Shown: piece by piece, positions 6,088 through 16,221 of the stretch
How the letters are laid out: every line of letters begins with the position of its first letter
How positions within the stretch are numbered: the stretch's first letter is position 1
NCBI GenBank assembly: GCA_947503365.1
Contig: CANNDT010000034.1
Coordinates: 1-41,471 of the forward strand
DNA from: CANNDT01 sp945876205
GTDB taxonomy: Bacteria > Acidobacteriota > Vicinamibacteria > Vicinamibacterales > UBA2999
DNA: 41,471 nucleotides
Direction of reading: 5' to 3'
The notes under the pieces: generated by a model
The model's database searches: none
What the model was told of the DNA's origin: nothing
The model's input: the letters and a program-made list of their open reading frames with translations, nothing else
Program-made: the position numbers and the translations under genes

Positions 6088-8608
6088 TCACTCTCCCTTT
6101 TTGCTGTTGGCTGCGGTTGATGTGGCCCTGTTGCGGAGTTGATCGATCCGGCTATCCCGCCTGAGCGCCGACAGCCCCGGCGAGCGCTCCACGTCTTTCC
6201 ACTGATACCCAGCCGCGAGCGCGCGGCCGAGGTATTCGAAGGCTTTGTCCCGATTCTTGAGACTGCGCTCGTAGAGCACGCCGGCCTGAAACATCAGCCG
6301 CGCGTCGCCGGGGGCAAGCGACAGCGCCTTGTCCATCAAGGTACGGGCACGATCCGGCTGGCCGAGCTCCGCCACGTATACGGCGAGCGCCATTGTGACA
6401 ACCGCGTCCCTCGGGTTGACATCGAGGCGCCGTTGCGCGAGCGCGGACGCCCTGGAGTACGCCGTGCGCGCCTCATCCGGATGGTCGGACCAGTACAGCG
6501 CAGATCCCAGGTTCCCCCACACGACGTACTCGTCGTCGTCGAGCTTCACAGCCTGGCGAAATGCGTCGGCGGCGCGGCCGTAGTCCCCAAGGTCGAAGTA
6601 GTACAAAGTGCCCAGGTTGGATGCTGCCTGGTAGTTCGGTTGGATCGAGAGAGACTTCTGGTAGGCCGCGATAGCGTCCTGTTTGCGGCCCTGGACGTAC
6701 AGCAGCGCGCCCAGGTTGCTGTAGCCTCGCCAGCTGTCGGGGTACAGCGTCACGACCTGCCGAAACATCCGCTCGGCGTCGGCGTAGCGGCGCTGCGAGT
6801 AGTAGAACTGGCCGAGGCGGCTGTAGCCGTTCCAGTAACGCGGGCGGACGCGAATCGCATCGAGGTACGTCTCCTCGGCGCGGTTGGCCAGGCCCAGGCG
6901 GTCGTACGCATTGGCCAGGCCGATGCGGGCGAGCTCGCTGTCGGGCTCTCGCGCGAGCGTGTGCTGGAACTCCTCGACCGCCTTCTCGTAGTCGCCGACG
7001 CCATTCGCGACCGTGCCAAGGCAGCGATGCGGCGCCGCTTCGCGCTCGTCCACGCCAAGCGCGCGTTCGCAGGCCTGCCGCGCCGTGTCGGCCCACTTCG
7101 CGTCGCGCGTCGCCTGGTACTTCCGCCAATACGTTTCCCCGAGGCCGGCGTACGACGAGGCATACTTCGGGTCGAGCTCGATTGCGTGCTCGAACAGCGC
7201 GGCCGCGGTATCGACGTTCTCGGGCTTGCTGTCGTCCTGCAGATACCCAAGGCCCTGGAGGTACAAGTCGCCGGCCTCTGGCGAGGTGCGGGGCGCCGAG
7301 AGGCTCGTGCGCTCGGTCTGGGTGAGCGTGACCTCGATCATCGTCAGCACCGCATCGAGGAGCCGATTCTGCAGCACGCTCCGATCGTCGCGCGCCACTC
7401 TGATATCTGATGTCCGGACGACCTGTTTCGACGCCGTATCGACGAGTTCGAGCCGCGCATGAAGGAACGTGCCCTCTTGAGACGCGACGCCGCGAAGGAC
7501 GTGTGACGCCCCGAGCTCCACGCGCGCGTCGTCCGGTGTGCGAACGCGGCGCGCGGTCACATCGGCGGCCGGCGTGACGTGAACCTGCCGGCCCGCGGGC
7601 AAGGCACCCAGGCGTGTCGTGAGTGCCTCGGTGAGCCCGCTCCAATATGAGTGCTCCGCAGGGTCGGGGTCTCGCGACTCGATCGGCAGCAACGCCAGCG
7701 TAGCGACCGATGGCGCTGGTGATGCGGGCAGTGGGGCCGAGACCCATCCGCGCCAGACGCTGCCGGTGAGCGCGATGAGCACGGTGACCGCTGCGCCGAT
7801 CAGCACGACGCCCGCGCGGCTCGGTCGCCACGTCGAAACGAGCTTCACGAGGGTGGCCGGCGCCCGCGGCGCGAGCGCGGCCAGGGGCGCCGGCTCATCC
7901 TCGATGATGGCTGACAAGGTCTGCACCGCCGTGTCCCTGTGAAACGCCCGCGTCCCGGTGAGCATCTCGTAGAGCACGGCGCCAAAGACGAACTGATCCG
8001 TCCGGGCGTCCACGATGCCCCCGTGTTGGAGCTGCTCCGGCGCCATGTAACCGGCGGTGCCCAGCAATGTGCCGGCGTTGGAGACGGGCGTGGCCGTGCT
8101 GGCCCCGTCGAGCGCGGCCGCGGTGGGGTGGACGAACTTGCCGAGGCCAAAGTCGACGAGCTTGACGAGGCCGTCGGGCGTGATCATGACGTTGCGCGGC
8201 TTGAGATCGCGATGCACGATGCCCGCCTCGTGCGCGTGCGCGAGGCCGCTCGCGATCTGCGCCGCGAGGTTGATCGCCTCGGCGAGTGGCAGCCGGCCCT
8301 GGTCGAGGCGCTGCTGCAGCGTGTCGCCCTGAATCAGCTCAAGCGCAATAGTAGAGCGTGCCGCCGGATTCGCCGACGTCGTGGACGGCGACGACGTTGG
8401 TATGGTTGAGCGCGGCGACGGCCCGGGCTTCGCGCTCAAACCGCAACCGCAGGCGGGGATCGTCGTGAATCTCGTGCGGCAGGATCTTGATCGCGACGTC
8501 GCGGTGCAGCCGCGTATCCCGTGCGCGATACACCTCTCCCATGCCGCCGGCGCCGATGGGCTCCTGTATCTCGTAGGGCCCCAGCCGTGTGCCGATGCGT
8601 AAAGCCAT
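6088..8608 (-). CDS. Ser/Thr protein kinase with TPR sensor domain, interrupted by a 1-nt frameshift
   Basis: The front (8608-8339) encodes the kinase N-lobe: GxGxxG loop (IGAGGMGEVYRARD), VAIK lysine and FEREARAVAALNH helix. A single extra base near 8348-8352 shifts frame: removing one T restores LYIALELIQG. The rest (frame starting inside 8439) carries HRDLKPRNVM and DFGLGK, a transmembrane segment (GVVLIGAAVTVLIALTG), a TolB/FlgO-like region (LALLPIESRDP) and eight or more TPRs to the C-terminus. The kinase C-lobe end, with the usual CLxxDPxxRP motif, appears absent: TLVKLV runs straight to the membrane segment. Intact, it would be a ~835-residue membrane kinase with TPRs outside the cytoplasm. 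The frameshift may be a real mutation, a sequencing error or programmed; the 5' fragment ends after 89 codons. Confidence 0.8.
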
Positions 8609-8692
8609 CGTTGGGGGGAAACTGGGCAGATTCTGCCACGAACCAGCCCCCTGGCGTGGTGAAATCGCGTCGAACGCGCGTGCGGGGCCGAA

Positions 8693-10405
8693 CTAGAAGA
8701 GTGGTCCCCCGGCGGTGCCCATCATCTGCTGGCGCACCAGCGGGATCGGCGGGCCGCCGTGGCTGAGGAATTCGTCGTGGAACATCCGCCACGCCGTGCG
8801 GCCGCCGCGCGTGGCGGTCCAGTCGGTGCGTAGCTTGCGAATCATCAGCTTGCCCATCGTGTAGTTCAAGTACGCGGGATCGTAGGTGCCGCGAGCGGCC
8901 TGTTGGCGCGCCGTGCCGACGTCGGCATACGCCTGCTCCTGGAACATCTTCTCCGACTGCGCGACGGTCATACCGCCGGTGTGCAGGCCGATGGCCGAGA
9001 GATACCGCGCGTTGCGGAGCAGCGCGTTCGTGAGCTGGCCGACGTGCGTTTCGGGGTCACCCTCGCCGAGGCCCATCTCCCACATCATCTCTTCCGCGTA
9101 GTGCGCCCAGCCTTCCGCAAAGGCGTAGCCGACAAAGAGCCGGCCGACGAGCGATGGATTACGGTTCGAGTGCAGGAACTGCAGGAAGTGTCCGGGCCAC
9201 ACCTCGTGCACCGACGTGAACAGCAGGTCGGCGCGGCCAGGCAGATACTCCTGCTGCTCCTTCGGCGTCCACGACGGATCGGGCGGGGCGATGTAATAGA
9301 TCGACGCCTGTCCCTTTTCGTACGGTCCGGGGATGTCGATATACGCGGAGTTGGCCGCGTTGTAGGGCGGCGACAACGCGACCCTGGCCTGCTCGGGCCC
9401 GGGGATGGTGGCCACGCCGGTATCGGCGACGAACTTCTTCAGGCCTTCGAGCTGCGCGCTGGCGCCTTCGACAACGCCGCCGGGAGCCTTGTTGGCGTTC
9501 ATCTTCGCGATGCAGGCGGTAATCGTCGCGCCAGGGGCGTAGGCCGCGCACGCCTCGCGCATCGCCTGCTGGTTGCGCTCCATGTCGGCGCGGCCGGCCG
9601 CCTCGAGCTCGGCAATCGGCGTATCGACGCGCTCGGTGGCGTAGAGCATCTTCGCGAACTTGTCGGCGCCGAGCGCGTAGCTGGCGGTCGCCGTCGGCAG
9701 TTGCGTCTTCAGCCACGCCGAGAGATCACGCATCGCCTTGGCGGCCTCGTCATTGGCCGCCGCGAATTCCTTCTGCAACGCCGCGTCCTTGACCTCGGCA
9801 AACACCTTGGGCACGTCGCTCGCATAGAACCCGGCGAGGCCGCCGAACGCGGAGATGCCGCGCTCGGCGAGCGGCTTGGCCAGCGGCAGCCGCAGGTTGG
9901 CGCGGATCTGCATTGCCGCCTGCGGAATCGCGCTCGCGTACTTCGTGTACGCCTTCATGCGCACGTCGAGCGGCGCGTAGGTGCGGGTCAAGTACGGAGC
10001 GGGGTCGATGTTGTCGACGATCCAGTCGAGGTACCAGGCGGGGTTGGTGAACGGCGCTTCCGCCGTCTCGAGCCAGAACAAATCGCGATCGAATCGCGCG
10101 ACCATGTAATCGCGCTCGAACCGCTCGGCGCCTTCGAGATCGCCCAGCGCCATGACCTTGTCCTTGGCCGCGTGCAGCCGGGTGACGTCGGCGGCGATGC
10201 CGGTGGCACTCCAGTCCGGCAGCAGCCCGTCGTACTCGTGCCGGCCCTGGTAGACCGCGTAGGCGGGATGCGCCTTGAGATATTCCTCGATCACCGCATC
10301 GCGGGTCGCTGGCCAGTTGCTGGCCGTTCTCGCCGGCGCCGGCGGTTCAGTACGCCCGCAAGCCGCCACGAGCACGCACGCACAGAGCGCAAGCCGTAAT
10401 CTCAT
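8693..10405 (-). CDS. DUF885 family lipoprotein, putative metallopeptidase-like
   Basis: The 570-residue protein begins with a lipoprotein signal (MRLRLALCACVLVAACG; Cys about 16 is the likely lipidated residue). The body is DUF885: the family-defining HEVWPGH motif lies near residues 397-404, resembling the zinc site of gluzincin-like peptidases, and FAEGWAHYAEEMMWEMG lies downstream, providing a further acidic metal-ligand candidate. Length is typical of the family. It is anchored in the envelope; the substrate is unknown. Its start ATG overlaps the stop of the upstream phosphoesterase gene by 4 nt (ATGA). A second, partial copy lies at 1-278. Confidence 0.85.
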   Translation of the reverse strand: MRLRLALCACVLVAACGRTEPPAPARTASNWPATRDAVIEEYLKAHPAYAVYQGRHEYDGLLPDWSATGIAADVTRLHAAKDKVMALGDLEGAERFERDYMVARFDRDLFWLETAEAPFTNPAWYLDWIVDNIDPAPYLTRTYAPLDVRMKAYTKYASAIPQAAMQIRANLRLPLAKPLAERGISAFGGLAGFYASDVPKVFAEVKDAALQKEFAAANDEAAKAMRDLSAWLKTQLPTATASYALGADKFAKMLYATERVDTPIAELEAAGRADMERNQQAMREACAAYAPGATITACIAKMNANKAPGGVVEGASAQLEGLKKFVADTGVATIPGPEQARVALSPPYNAANSAYIDIPGPYEKGQASIYYIAPPDPSWTPKEQQEYLPGRADLLFTSVHEVWPGHFLQFLHSNRNPSLVGRLFVGYAFAEGWAHYAEEMMWEMGLGEGDPETHVGQLTNALLRNARYLSAIGLHTGGMTVAQSEKMFQEQAYADVGTARQQAARGTYDPAYLNYTMGKLMIRKLRTDWTATRGGRTAWRMFHDEFLSHGGPPIPLVRQQMMGTAGGPLF

Positions 10406-11154
10406 CGCTTCGTCGTCCTTGTAGTCTTCGTGGCCTTCGTGGTTGCCGTGGTCTTGCCGTCCCGCATCTCCAGCGCACGCGCGATGATCTTTTCGAACAT
10501 CGCGCCGGTCTCGCCGCTCTTGGCCGGGCGGTTCGACCGCCAGATATCAGGATTGTCCTGCGCCAGGATGTCGGCGAAGTCGCCCTTGCTCTTCACGCTC
10601 AGCGGCGCGAACTCGGTGATGTCGACGTCGCCGGCCCAGTCGTCCTTGTGCTTGATCAGCAGCCACGATCGGTCCGCGCCGCCGCCACGCGAGCTCCACG
10701 CGCCCTTGGTGCGGACGAGCACCCACGACCCTTTCAACTTGTATCCGTTGAGCGTGATCTTCAGGTCGCCCTTCTTCAGCGCCGCATCCACGTCCTCGAC
10801 TTCAGGTAGCCACGTCCCCTTGTCCCAGAGCATGACGATGCCTGCGCCGTAGCCGGAGGGGATGACGCCTTCGAACTCGCCGTACTCGATCGGGTGATCC
10901 TCGACGTGCATCGCGAGCCGCTTGGTCTTTGGGTCGAGCGATGGTCCCTTCGGTACTGCCCACGAGAGCAGGACGCCGTCGTGTTCGAGGCGGAAGTCGT
11001 AGTGGAGGTGGCTGGCGAGATGTTTCTGGACGCAGAAGAAGCGCGGCTTCTGCCCCTTGATCCTGCGCGCGCGCTCGGCGGCAAGCTTCGTGTCGCCGGC
11101 CGGCTCGGGCGACTCCTTGAAGTTGCGCTTCTCTTTGTATTTTTCTAACGGCAT
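10402..11154 (-). CDS. Stand-alone LigD-type 3'-phosphoesterase (DNA-end processing)
   Basis: The protein matches the phosphoesterase module of bacterial NHEJ ligase D: LEKYKEKRNFKESPEP opening, FCVQKHLASHLHYDFRLEHDGVLLSWAVPKGPS with the HxxxxHxHYDFR metal/catalytic residues, HVEDHPIEYGEFEGVIPSG with the second His, and the WLLIKHKD end. This domain trims 3'-phosphate and 3'-ribonucleotide ends. Here it stands alone, without polymerase or ligase domains, and no Ku gene is in the window. I start at the ATG at 11154, just after the transporter stop; the ATG at 11178 would add 8 residues and overlap it by 20 nt. It overlaps the DUF885 gene by 4 nt. Confidence 0.9.
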   Translation of the reverse strand: MPLEKYKEKRNFKESPEPAGDTKLAAERARRIKGQKPRFFCVQKHLASHLHYDFRLEHDGVLLSWAVPKGPSLDPKTKRLAMHVEDHPIEYGEFEGVIPSGYGAGIVMLWDKGTWLPEVEDVDAALKKGDLKITLNGYKLKGSWVLVRTKGAWSSRGGGADRSWLLIKHKDDWAGDVDITEFAPLSVKSKGDFADILAQDNPDIWRSNRPAKSGETGAMFEKIIARALEMRDGKTTATTKATKTTRTTKR

Positions 11155-11158
11155 CTCT

Positions 11159-12652
<1,494 letters not shown>

Positions 12653-12688
12653 GCGGCAAGGATAGCGTGGAACCGGGATAATAGGGAC

Positions 12689-14056
12689 GTGCGTGCCCTG
12701 CTCGTCTCCACCTACGACCTCGGCCGTCAACCATTTGGCCTGGCGTCGCCCGCGGCGTGGCTTCGTCGGGCCGGCGTCGAGGTCGATTGCGCCGACACGT
12801 CGCGGCAGCCGCTGGATGACAGCCGCATTCGCGCGGCGTCGATGATCGCCTTCTATCTGCCGATGCATACGGCGACGCGGATGGCGGCGCCGCTCATCGA
12901 TCGGGTGCGCCGGGTCAACCCGGCCGCGCGGCTCTGCGCGTATGGCCTGTATGCGCCGCTCAACGCCGGCTGGTTGCGCGAGCGCGGGATACACGACGTC
13001 CTCGGGCCGGAAGCGGAAGAGGAGCTGGTCGCACTTGCCGCGGACCTGACAAGGTCCGCGCCACAGGGGGCAACTCCCAACTCCCAAAACATCCCGCGGC
13101 TCACCTTCATCCAGCCCGATCGGCAGGGCCTTGCTTCGCCAGATCGGTACGCCTCGCTGCAGATGCCGGACGGCAGCCTGCGGGTGATGGGGAGCACCGA
13201 CGCGACGCGTGGCTGCAAGCATCTCTGCCGGCATTGCCCGATCGTGCCGGTCTATCAGGGCCAGTTTCGTGTCGTGCCCGTCGACATCGTCATCGACGAC
13301 ATCCGGGTGCAGGTGGCGGCGGGTGCGCGGCACATCAGCTTTGGCGACCCCGATTTCCTGAACGGGCCGACGCACGCGCTTCGGATTGCGGAACGGTTCG
13401 CCCGAGAATTTCCCGGCGTCACCTACGACGCGACGATCAAGATCGAGCACCTCCTCGACCATGCGGAGATGCTCTCCGTGCTGCGCGACACCGGTTGCCT
13501 GTTCATCACGAGCGCCGTCGAATCGATCGATGACGACGTGCTGGTTCAGCTCCGCAAGGGTCATACGCGCGCGGATTTTGCGTGGGCCGTGGCGTTGTGC
13601 CGCCAGTCGGGGATCCGGCTGACGCCTACCTTTATCCCCTTCACGCCGTGGACGACGCTCGAGGGGTACGTCGAGATGCTGGACGCGCTCGATGAACTGG
13701 ATCTCGTCGAGGACGTCGCCCCGATCCAGCTGGCGATCCGGCTCCTGGTCACGGCGGAATCGCCATTGCTCGAACTGCCCGACATCGCGGCGGTCGTCCA
13801 GCCCTTCGATCCGACCTCACTGACATGGCCGTGGCGGCATTCCGATTCGCGGGTGGATGCGCTGCACGAGGCGGTGATGCGCATCGTGCGGGATGCGGGA
13901 AACGCGCCGCGCGCCGAGGTCTTCGATGCGATCTCGGTGGTGGCGCGCGAGTCGCTGGGGCAGGCGTCCGCACCTCGTGCTCAGCGCGACGGCAGCGCCG
14001 GGCCGAGAGTGACCGAGCCGTGGTACTGCTGCGCCGAACCGATGGAGCAATTCTGA
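12689..14056 (+). CDS. CUAEP/CCAEP-tail radical SAM protein
   Basis: The 455-residue protein has an N-terminal B12-binding-like Rossmann region (VRALLVSTYDLGRQPFGLAS) that lacks the cobalamin DxHxxG motif, then a radical SAM core with the iron-sulfur motif CxxxCxxC at Cys176, Cys180 and Cys183 (ATRGCKHLCRHCP), GARHISFGDPDF and later (beta/alpha)6 strands. It ends in WYCCAEPMEQF, the tail that names the family; some relatives carry selenocysteine at the first or second Cys. The tail Cys pair could bind a second cluster or take part in chemistry. Start is the GTG at 12689; longer in-frame readings are antisense to the transporter. The substrate is unknown. It is coupled to the ATP-grasp gene. 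Confidence 0.85.
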   Translation: MRALLVSTYDLGRQPFGLASPAAWLRRAGVEVDCADTSRQPLDDSRIRAASMIAFYLPMHTATRMAAPLIDRVRRVNPAARLCAYGLYAPLNAGWLRERGIHDVLGPEAEEELVALAADLTRSAPQGATPNSQNIPRLTFIQPDRQGLASPDRYASLQMPDGSLRVMGSTDATRGCKHLCRHCPIVPVYQGQFRVVPVDIVIDDIRVQVAAGARHISFGDPDFLNGPTHALRIAERFAREFPGVTYDATIKIEHLLDHAEMLSVLRDTGCLFITSAVESIDDDVLVQLRKGHTRADFAWAVALCRQSGIRLTPTFIPFTPWTTLEGYVEMLDALDELDLVEDVAPIQLAIRLLVTAESPLLELPDIAAVVQPFDPTSLTWPWRHSDSRVDALHEAVMRIVRDAGNAPRAEVFDAISVVARESLGQASAPRAQRDGSAGPRVTEPWYCCAEPMEQF

Positions 14057-15348
14057 AAGTCCTGCTGCTGGCGACGACGACCGGCTATCAGATTCGTTCA
14101 TTCGGCGAGGCGGCGCGGAAGCTGGGCGTGGAGCTCGTCTTCGCCAGCGACCGCTGCGATCACCTGGACGATCCCTGGTGGGACCACGCGATTCCGATCC
14201 GCTTCCACGACGAGGAGCGGTCGGTGGCCGCGATCGTCGCAGCGTTTCCCGATGCGCCGCCGGCCGGCATCCTGGCCGTCGGCGATCGGCCCACGCTCCT
14301 CGCCGCGCGAGCCGCCGCGGCGTTTGGCCTTCCGGGCAATCCGCCCGAGGCTGCCGCGGCGAGCCGCAACAAGCTCGCGAGCCGTCGCGCGTTCAAGGCC
14401 GCCGGACTTCCCACACCGTCGTTTCAACCTGTTCCCGTCGATCGCGACGCGTACGAGTTGTCCAACCACGTGTCGTATCCGGCCGTGGTGAAACCATTGG
14501 CGCTCTCGGGCAGCCGCGGCGTAATGCGGGTAGACGATGCCGCGGAGTTTGTGAGCGCGTTCGATCGCCTTCGGCGCCTGCTCGACTCGCGCGACGTGCA
14601 GATGGAGCGCGATACCGCGCACCAGGTGGTGATGATCGAGTCGTTCATTCGGGGCGCCGAGTTCGCGGTCGAGGGGCTGCTCGAGCAGGGGGAGCTCCGC
14701 ACGCTGGCGATCTTCGACAAGCCCGATCCGCTGGATGGTCCGTTCTTCGAGGAGACGATTTACCTGACGCCGTCGCGAGCGCCGCAGGAGACGCAGGCGC
14801 GCATCGTCGACGCCGTTCGCACGGCGATTACGGCGCTGGGCCTCCGGCATGGTCCCGTTCACGCGGAGTGTCGCGTGGAGATGAGCCCACAATCCCGTAG
14901 CGCGGATCCTGTGGACCCGCCCGTCTATGTTCTCGAGGTCGCTGCGCGGCCGATTGGCGGCCTGTGCTCGAAGGCGCTGAGATTTCAGGCACCTGATGGA
15001 TCAATCGCATCGCTCGAGGAAGTGTTGCTGCGTCACGCGCTGGGCGAAGACGTGTCGGCGTTCGCGCGCGAGCGCCAGGCGTCAGGCGTGATGATGATTC
15101 CGATCCCGAGGCGCGGCATCTACCGGCGCGTCGATGGCGTGGACGAGGCGAGCGCGGTGTCCGGTGTGGAGTCCGTGCAGATCACGGCAAAACCGGACAC
15201 GATGCTCGTGCCGTTGCCGGAAGGGAAGAGTTATCTCGGTTTTATCTTCGCGCGGGGTGAGGATGCGGATGCGGTGGATCGCGCTCTCCGCGCCGCCCAT
15301 GCCTGCCTGCAGTTCGAGATCGATCGCGAGGTCGTGGTGGCTACCTAG
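14053..15348 (+). CDS. ATP-grasp enzyme coupled to the radical SAM gene
   Basis: The 431-residue product has the ATP-grasp layout: an N-terminal Rossmann-like domain (KVLLLATTTGYQIRSFGEAA), the central ATP-binding lobes (AASRNKLASRRAFKAAGLPT, SYPAVVKPLALSGSRGV) and metal-binding acidic residues further on (VEGLLEQGEL, VHAECRVEM, YVLEVAARPIGG). It should join a carboxylate to an amine or thiol through an acyl phosphate. Homology calls for the first residue just before KVLLLATTTG. There the codon is CTG at 14053, whose last two bases are shared with the radical SAM stop TGA, preceded by GGAG at 14044-14047, five bases away. An in-frame GTG at 14020 is the conventional alternative. The pair likely acts on one substrate. 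Confidence 0.85.
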   Translation: MKVLLLATTTGYQIRSFGEAARKLGVELVFASDRCDHLDDPWWDHAIPIRFHDEERSVAAIVAAFPDAPPAGILAVGDRPTLLAARAAAAFGLPGNPPEAAAASRNKLASRRAFKAAGLPTPSFQPVPVDRDAYELSNHVSYPAVVKPLALSGSRGVMRVDDAAEFVSAFDRLRRLLDSRDVQMERDTAHQVVMIESFIRGAEFAVEGLLEQGELRTLAIFDKPDPLDGPFFEETIYLTPSRAPQETQARIVDAVRTAITALGLRHGPVHAECRVEMSPQSRSADPVDPPVYVLEVAARPIGGLCSKALRFQAPDGSIASLEEVLLRHALGEDVSAFARERQASGVMMIPIPRRGIYRRVDGVDEASAVSGVESVQITAKPDTMLVPLPEGKSYLGFIFARGEDADAVDRALRAAHACLQFEIDREVVVAT

Positions 15349-15360
15349 CCACCCAGCTAC

Positions 15361-15684
15361 CTATTTCGTCTGCTGCGGCACGTACCCTGGCGGCAGCGTG
15401 GCGCTCTCGCCGAAGAAGAAATCCTCCATTTGCTTCGCAATCAGCTCCTGGGCCTCTTTCTGCCAGGGCATCAGGCGATATTCGTTTAGGATCATCTTCA
15501 TTCGGTCTTCCCACAATTTCCACGCATCCTTCGAAACGTTGTCGTAGACGCGCTGTCCCAGCTCACCCGGCCATGGAGGACTATCCAGTCCTGGCAATTC
15601 CTTCTGAAATTTCACGCACATCACTTTGCGGCCGCTGGTGTTGCTGGAGGCCGGTGGCGGGGCTGGCGTTGCACAATCGTCCAT
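15361..15684 (-). CDS. yggX: YggX-family Fe(II)-trafficking/oxidative-damage protection protein
   Basis: The protein matches YggX across its whole length: MCVKFQKELPGLDSPPWPGEL, GQRVYDNVSKDAWKLWEDRM, ILNEYRLMPW and the terminal PPGYVPQQ. YggX proteins are ~90 residues, protect Fe-S enzymes and carry a conserved N-terminal Cys (here CVKF). The ATG at 15684 gives 107 residues with an extra Pro/Ser-rich leader (MDDCATPAPPP); an internal ATG just before CVKF would give the usual length, so the true start is uncertain. It is convergent with the ATP-grasp gene, only 12 bases apart. Confidence 0.9.
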   Translation of the reverse strand: MDDCATPAPPPASSNTSGRKVMCVKFQKELPGLDSPPWPGELGQRVYDNVSKDAWKLWEDRMKMILNEYRLMPWQKEAQELIAKQMEDFFFGESATLPPGYVPQQTK

Positions 15685-15910
15685 GAAGCGATGGTAACCC
15701 AGTTGGGATTTCTATACGGATTGGAACCTCGACTGTAGGATTCTGCTTCAGACGCCGGCGGGCGCAAAGAAGTCGTGGCATGTGGAATCAACGACTTAGG
15801 GCGACATAGGGGAGGTGTTCGGGCGGGCACACACCTTGTTATGACAGGGCACAGCCTGACGGTTCAGTACCGTGCGGTGGTTGGTGACACGGGAACCTAG
15901 GAGGAGTGCT

Positions 15911-16165
15911 GTGGACGGACTCAGAAAAGAACGCCGAGGATTTGCCTCGATGTCGATTGAAAAGCAGCGCGAAATTGCCAGCAAGGGCGGCCGCGCCGCC
16001 CACGAAAAGGGCACCGCGCACGAATGGACCCCTGACGAAGCGCGGAACGCAGGCCGCAAAGGCGGTCAGATCAGCCGCGGAGGCCGTGGCCGTCTGCCTG
16101 GTCCCGTGGACGTTACACCCGGATCGGCTCATGTTTCCGGCATAGAGCCTGGTCGTGTCGACTGA
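15911..16165 (+). CDS. KGG-repeat stress-induced protein (YmdF/GsiB-like)
   Basis: The 84-residue protein contains paired KGG motifs (MSIEKQREIASKGGRAAHEK and EARNAGRKGGQISRGGRGR) and is very hydrophilic, Gly/Lys/Arg-rich and probably disordered, as in general-stress proteins of the KGG family. Its start is the GTG at 15911, set by a near-perfect ribosome site AGGAGGAG at 15899-15906. The tail after GRLPGP is not typical of the family. The upstream 226 bases contain no gene; ACGGTTCAGTACCGT (15859-15873), two 5-base arms around TCAGT, is the only inverted repeat I noted. Confidence 0.75.
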   Translation: MDGLRKERRGFASMSIEKQREIASKGGRAAHEKGTAHEWTPDEARNAGRKGGQISRGGRGRLPGPVDVTPGSAHVSGIEPGRVD

Positions 16166-16221
16166 CGACTCAGTCGTTCGATCACCTACTTCGATTTCGA
16201 CCGGACAAAGCGAGAAACGAC

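Noticed and set aside
8903..10399. 498-codon plus-strand open frame opposite the DUF885 gene
   Set aside because: Antisense shadow with Arg/Val/His-rich composition and no motif; the minus-strand gene has clear lipoprotein and HEVWPGH features.
12653..13564. 303-codon N-terminal extension of the POT transporter
   Set aside because: It is antisense to the radical SAM gene and lacks transporter character; the family begins at the ATG at 12652.
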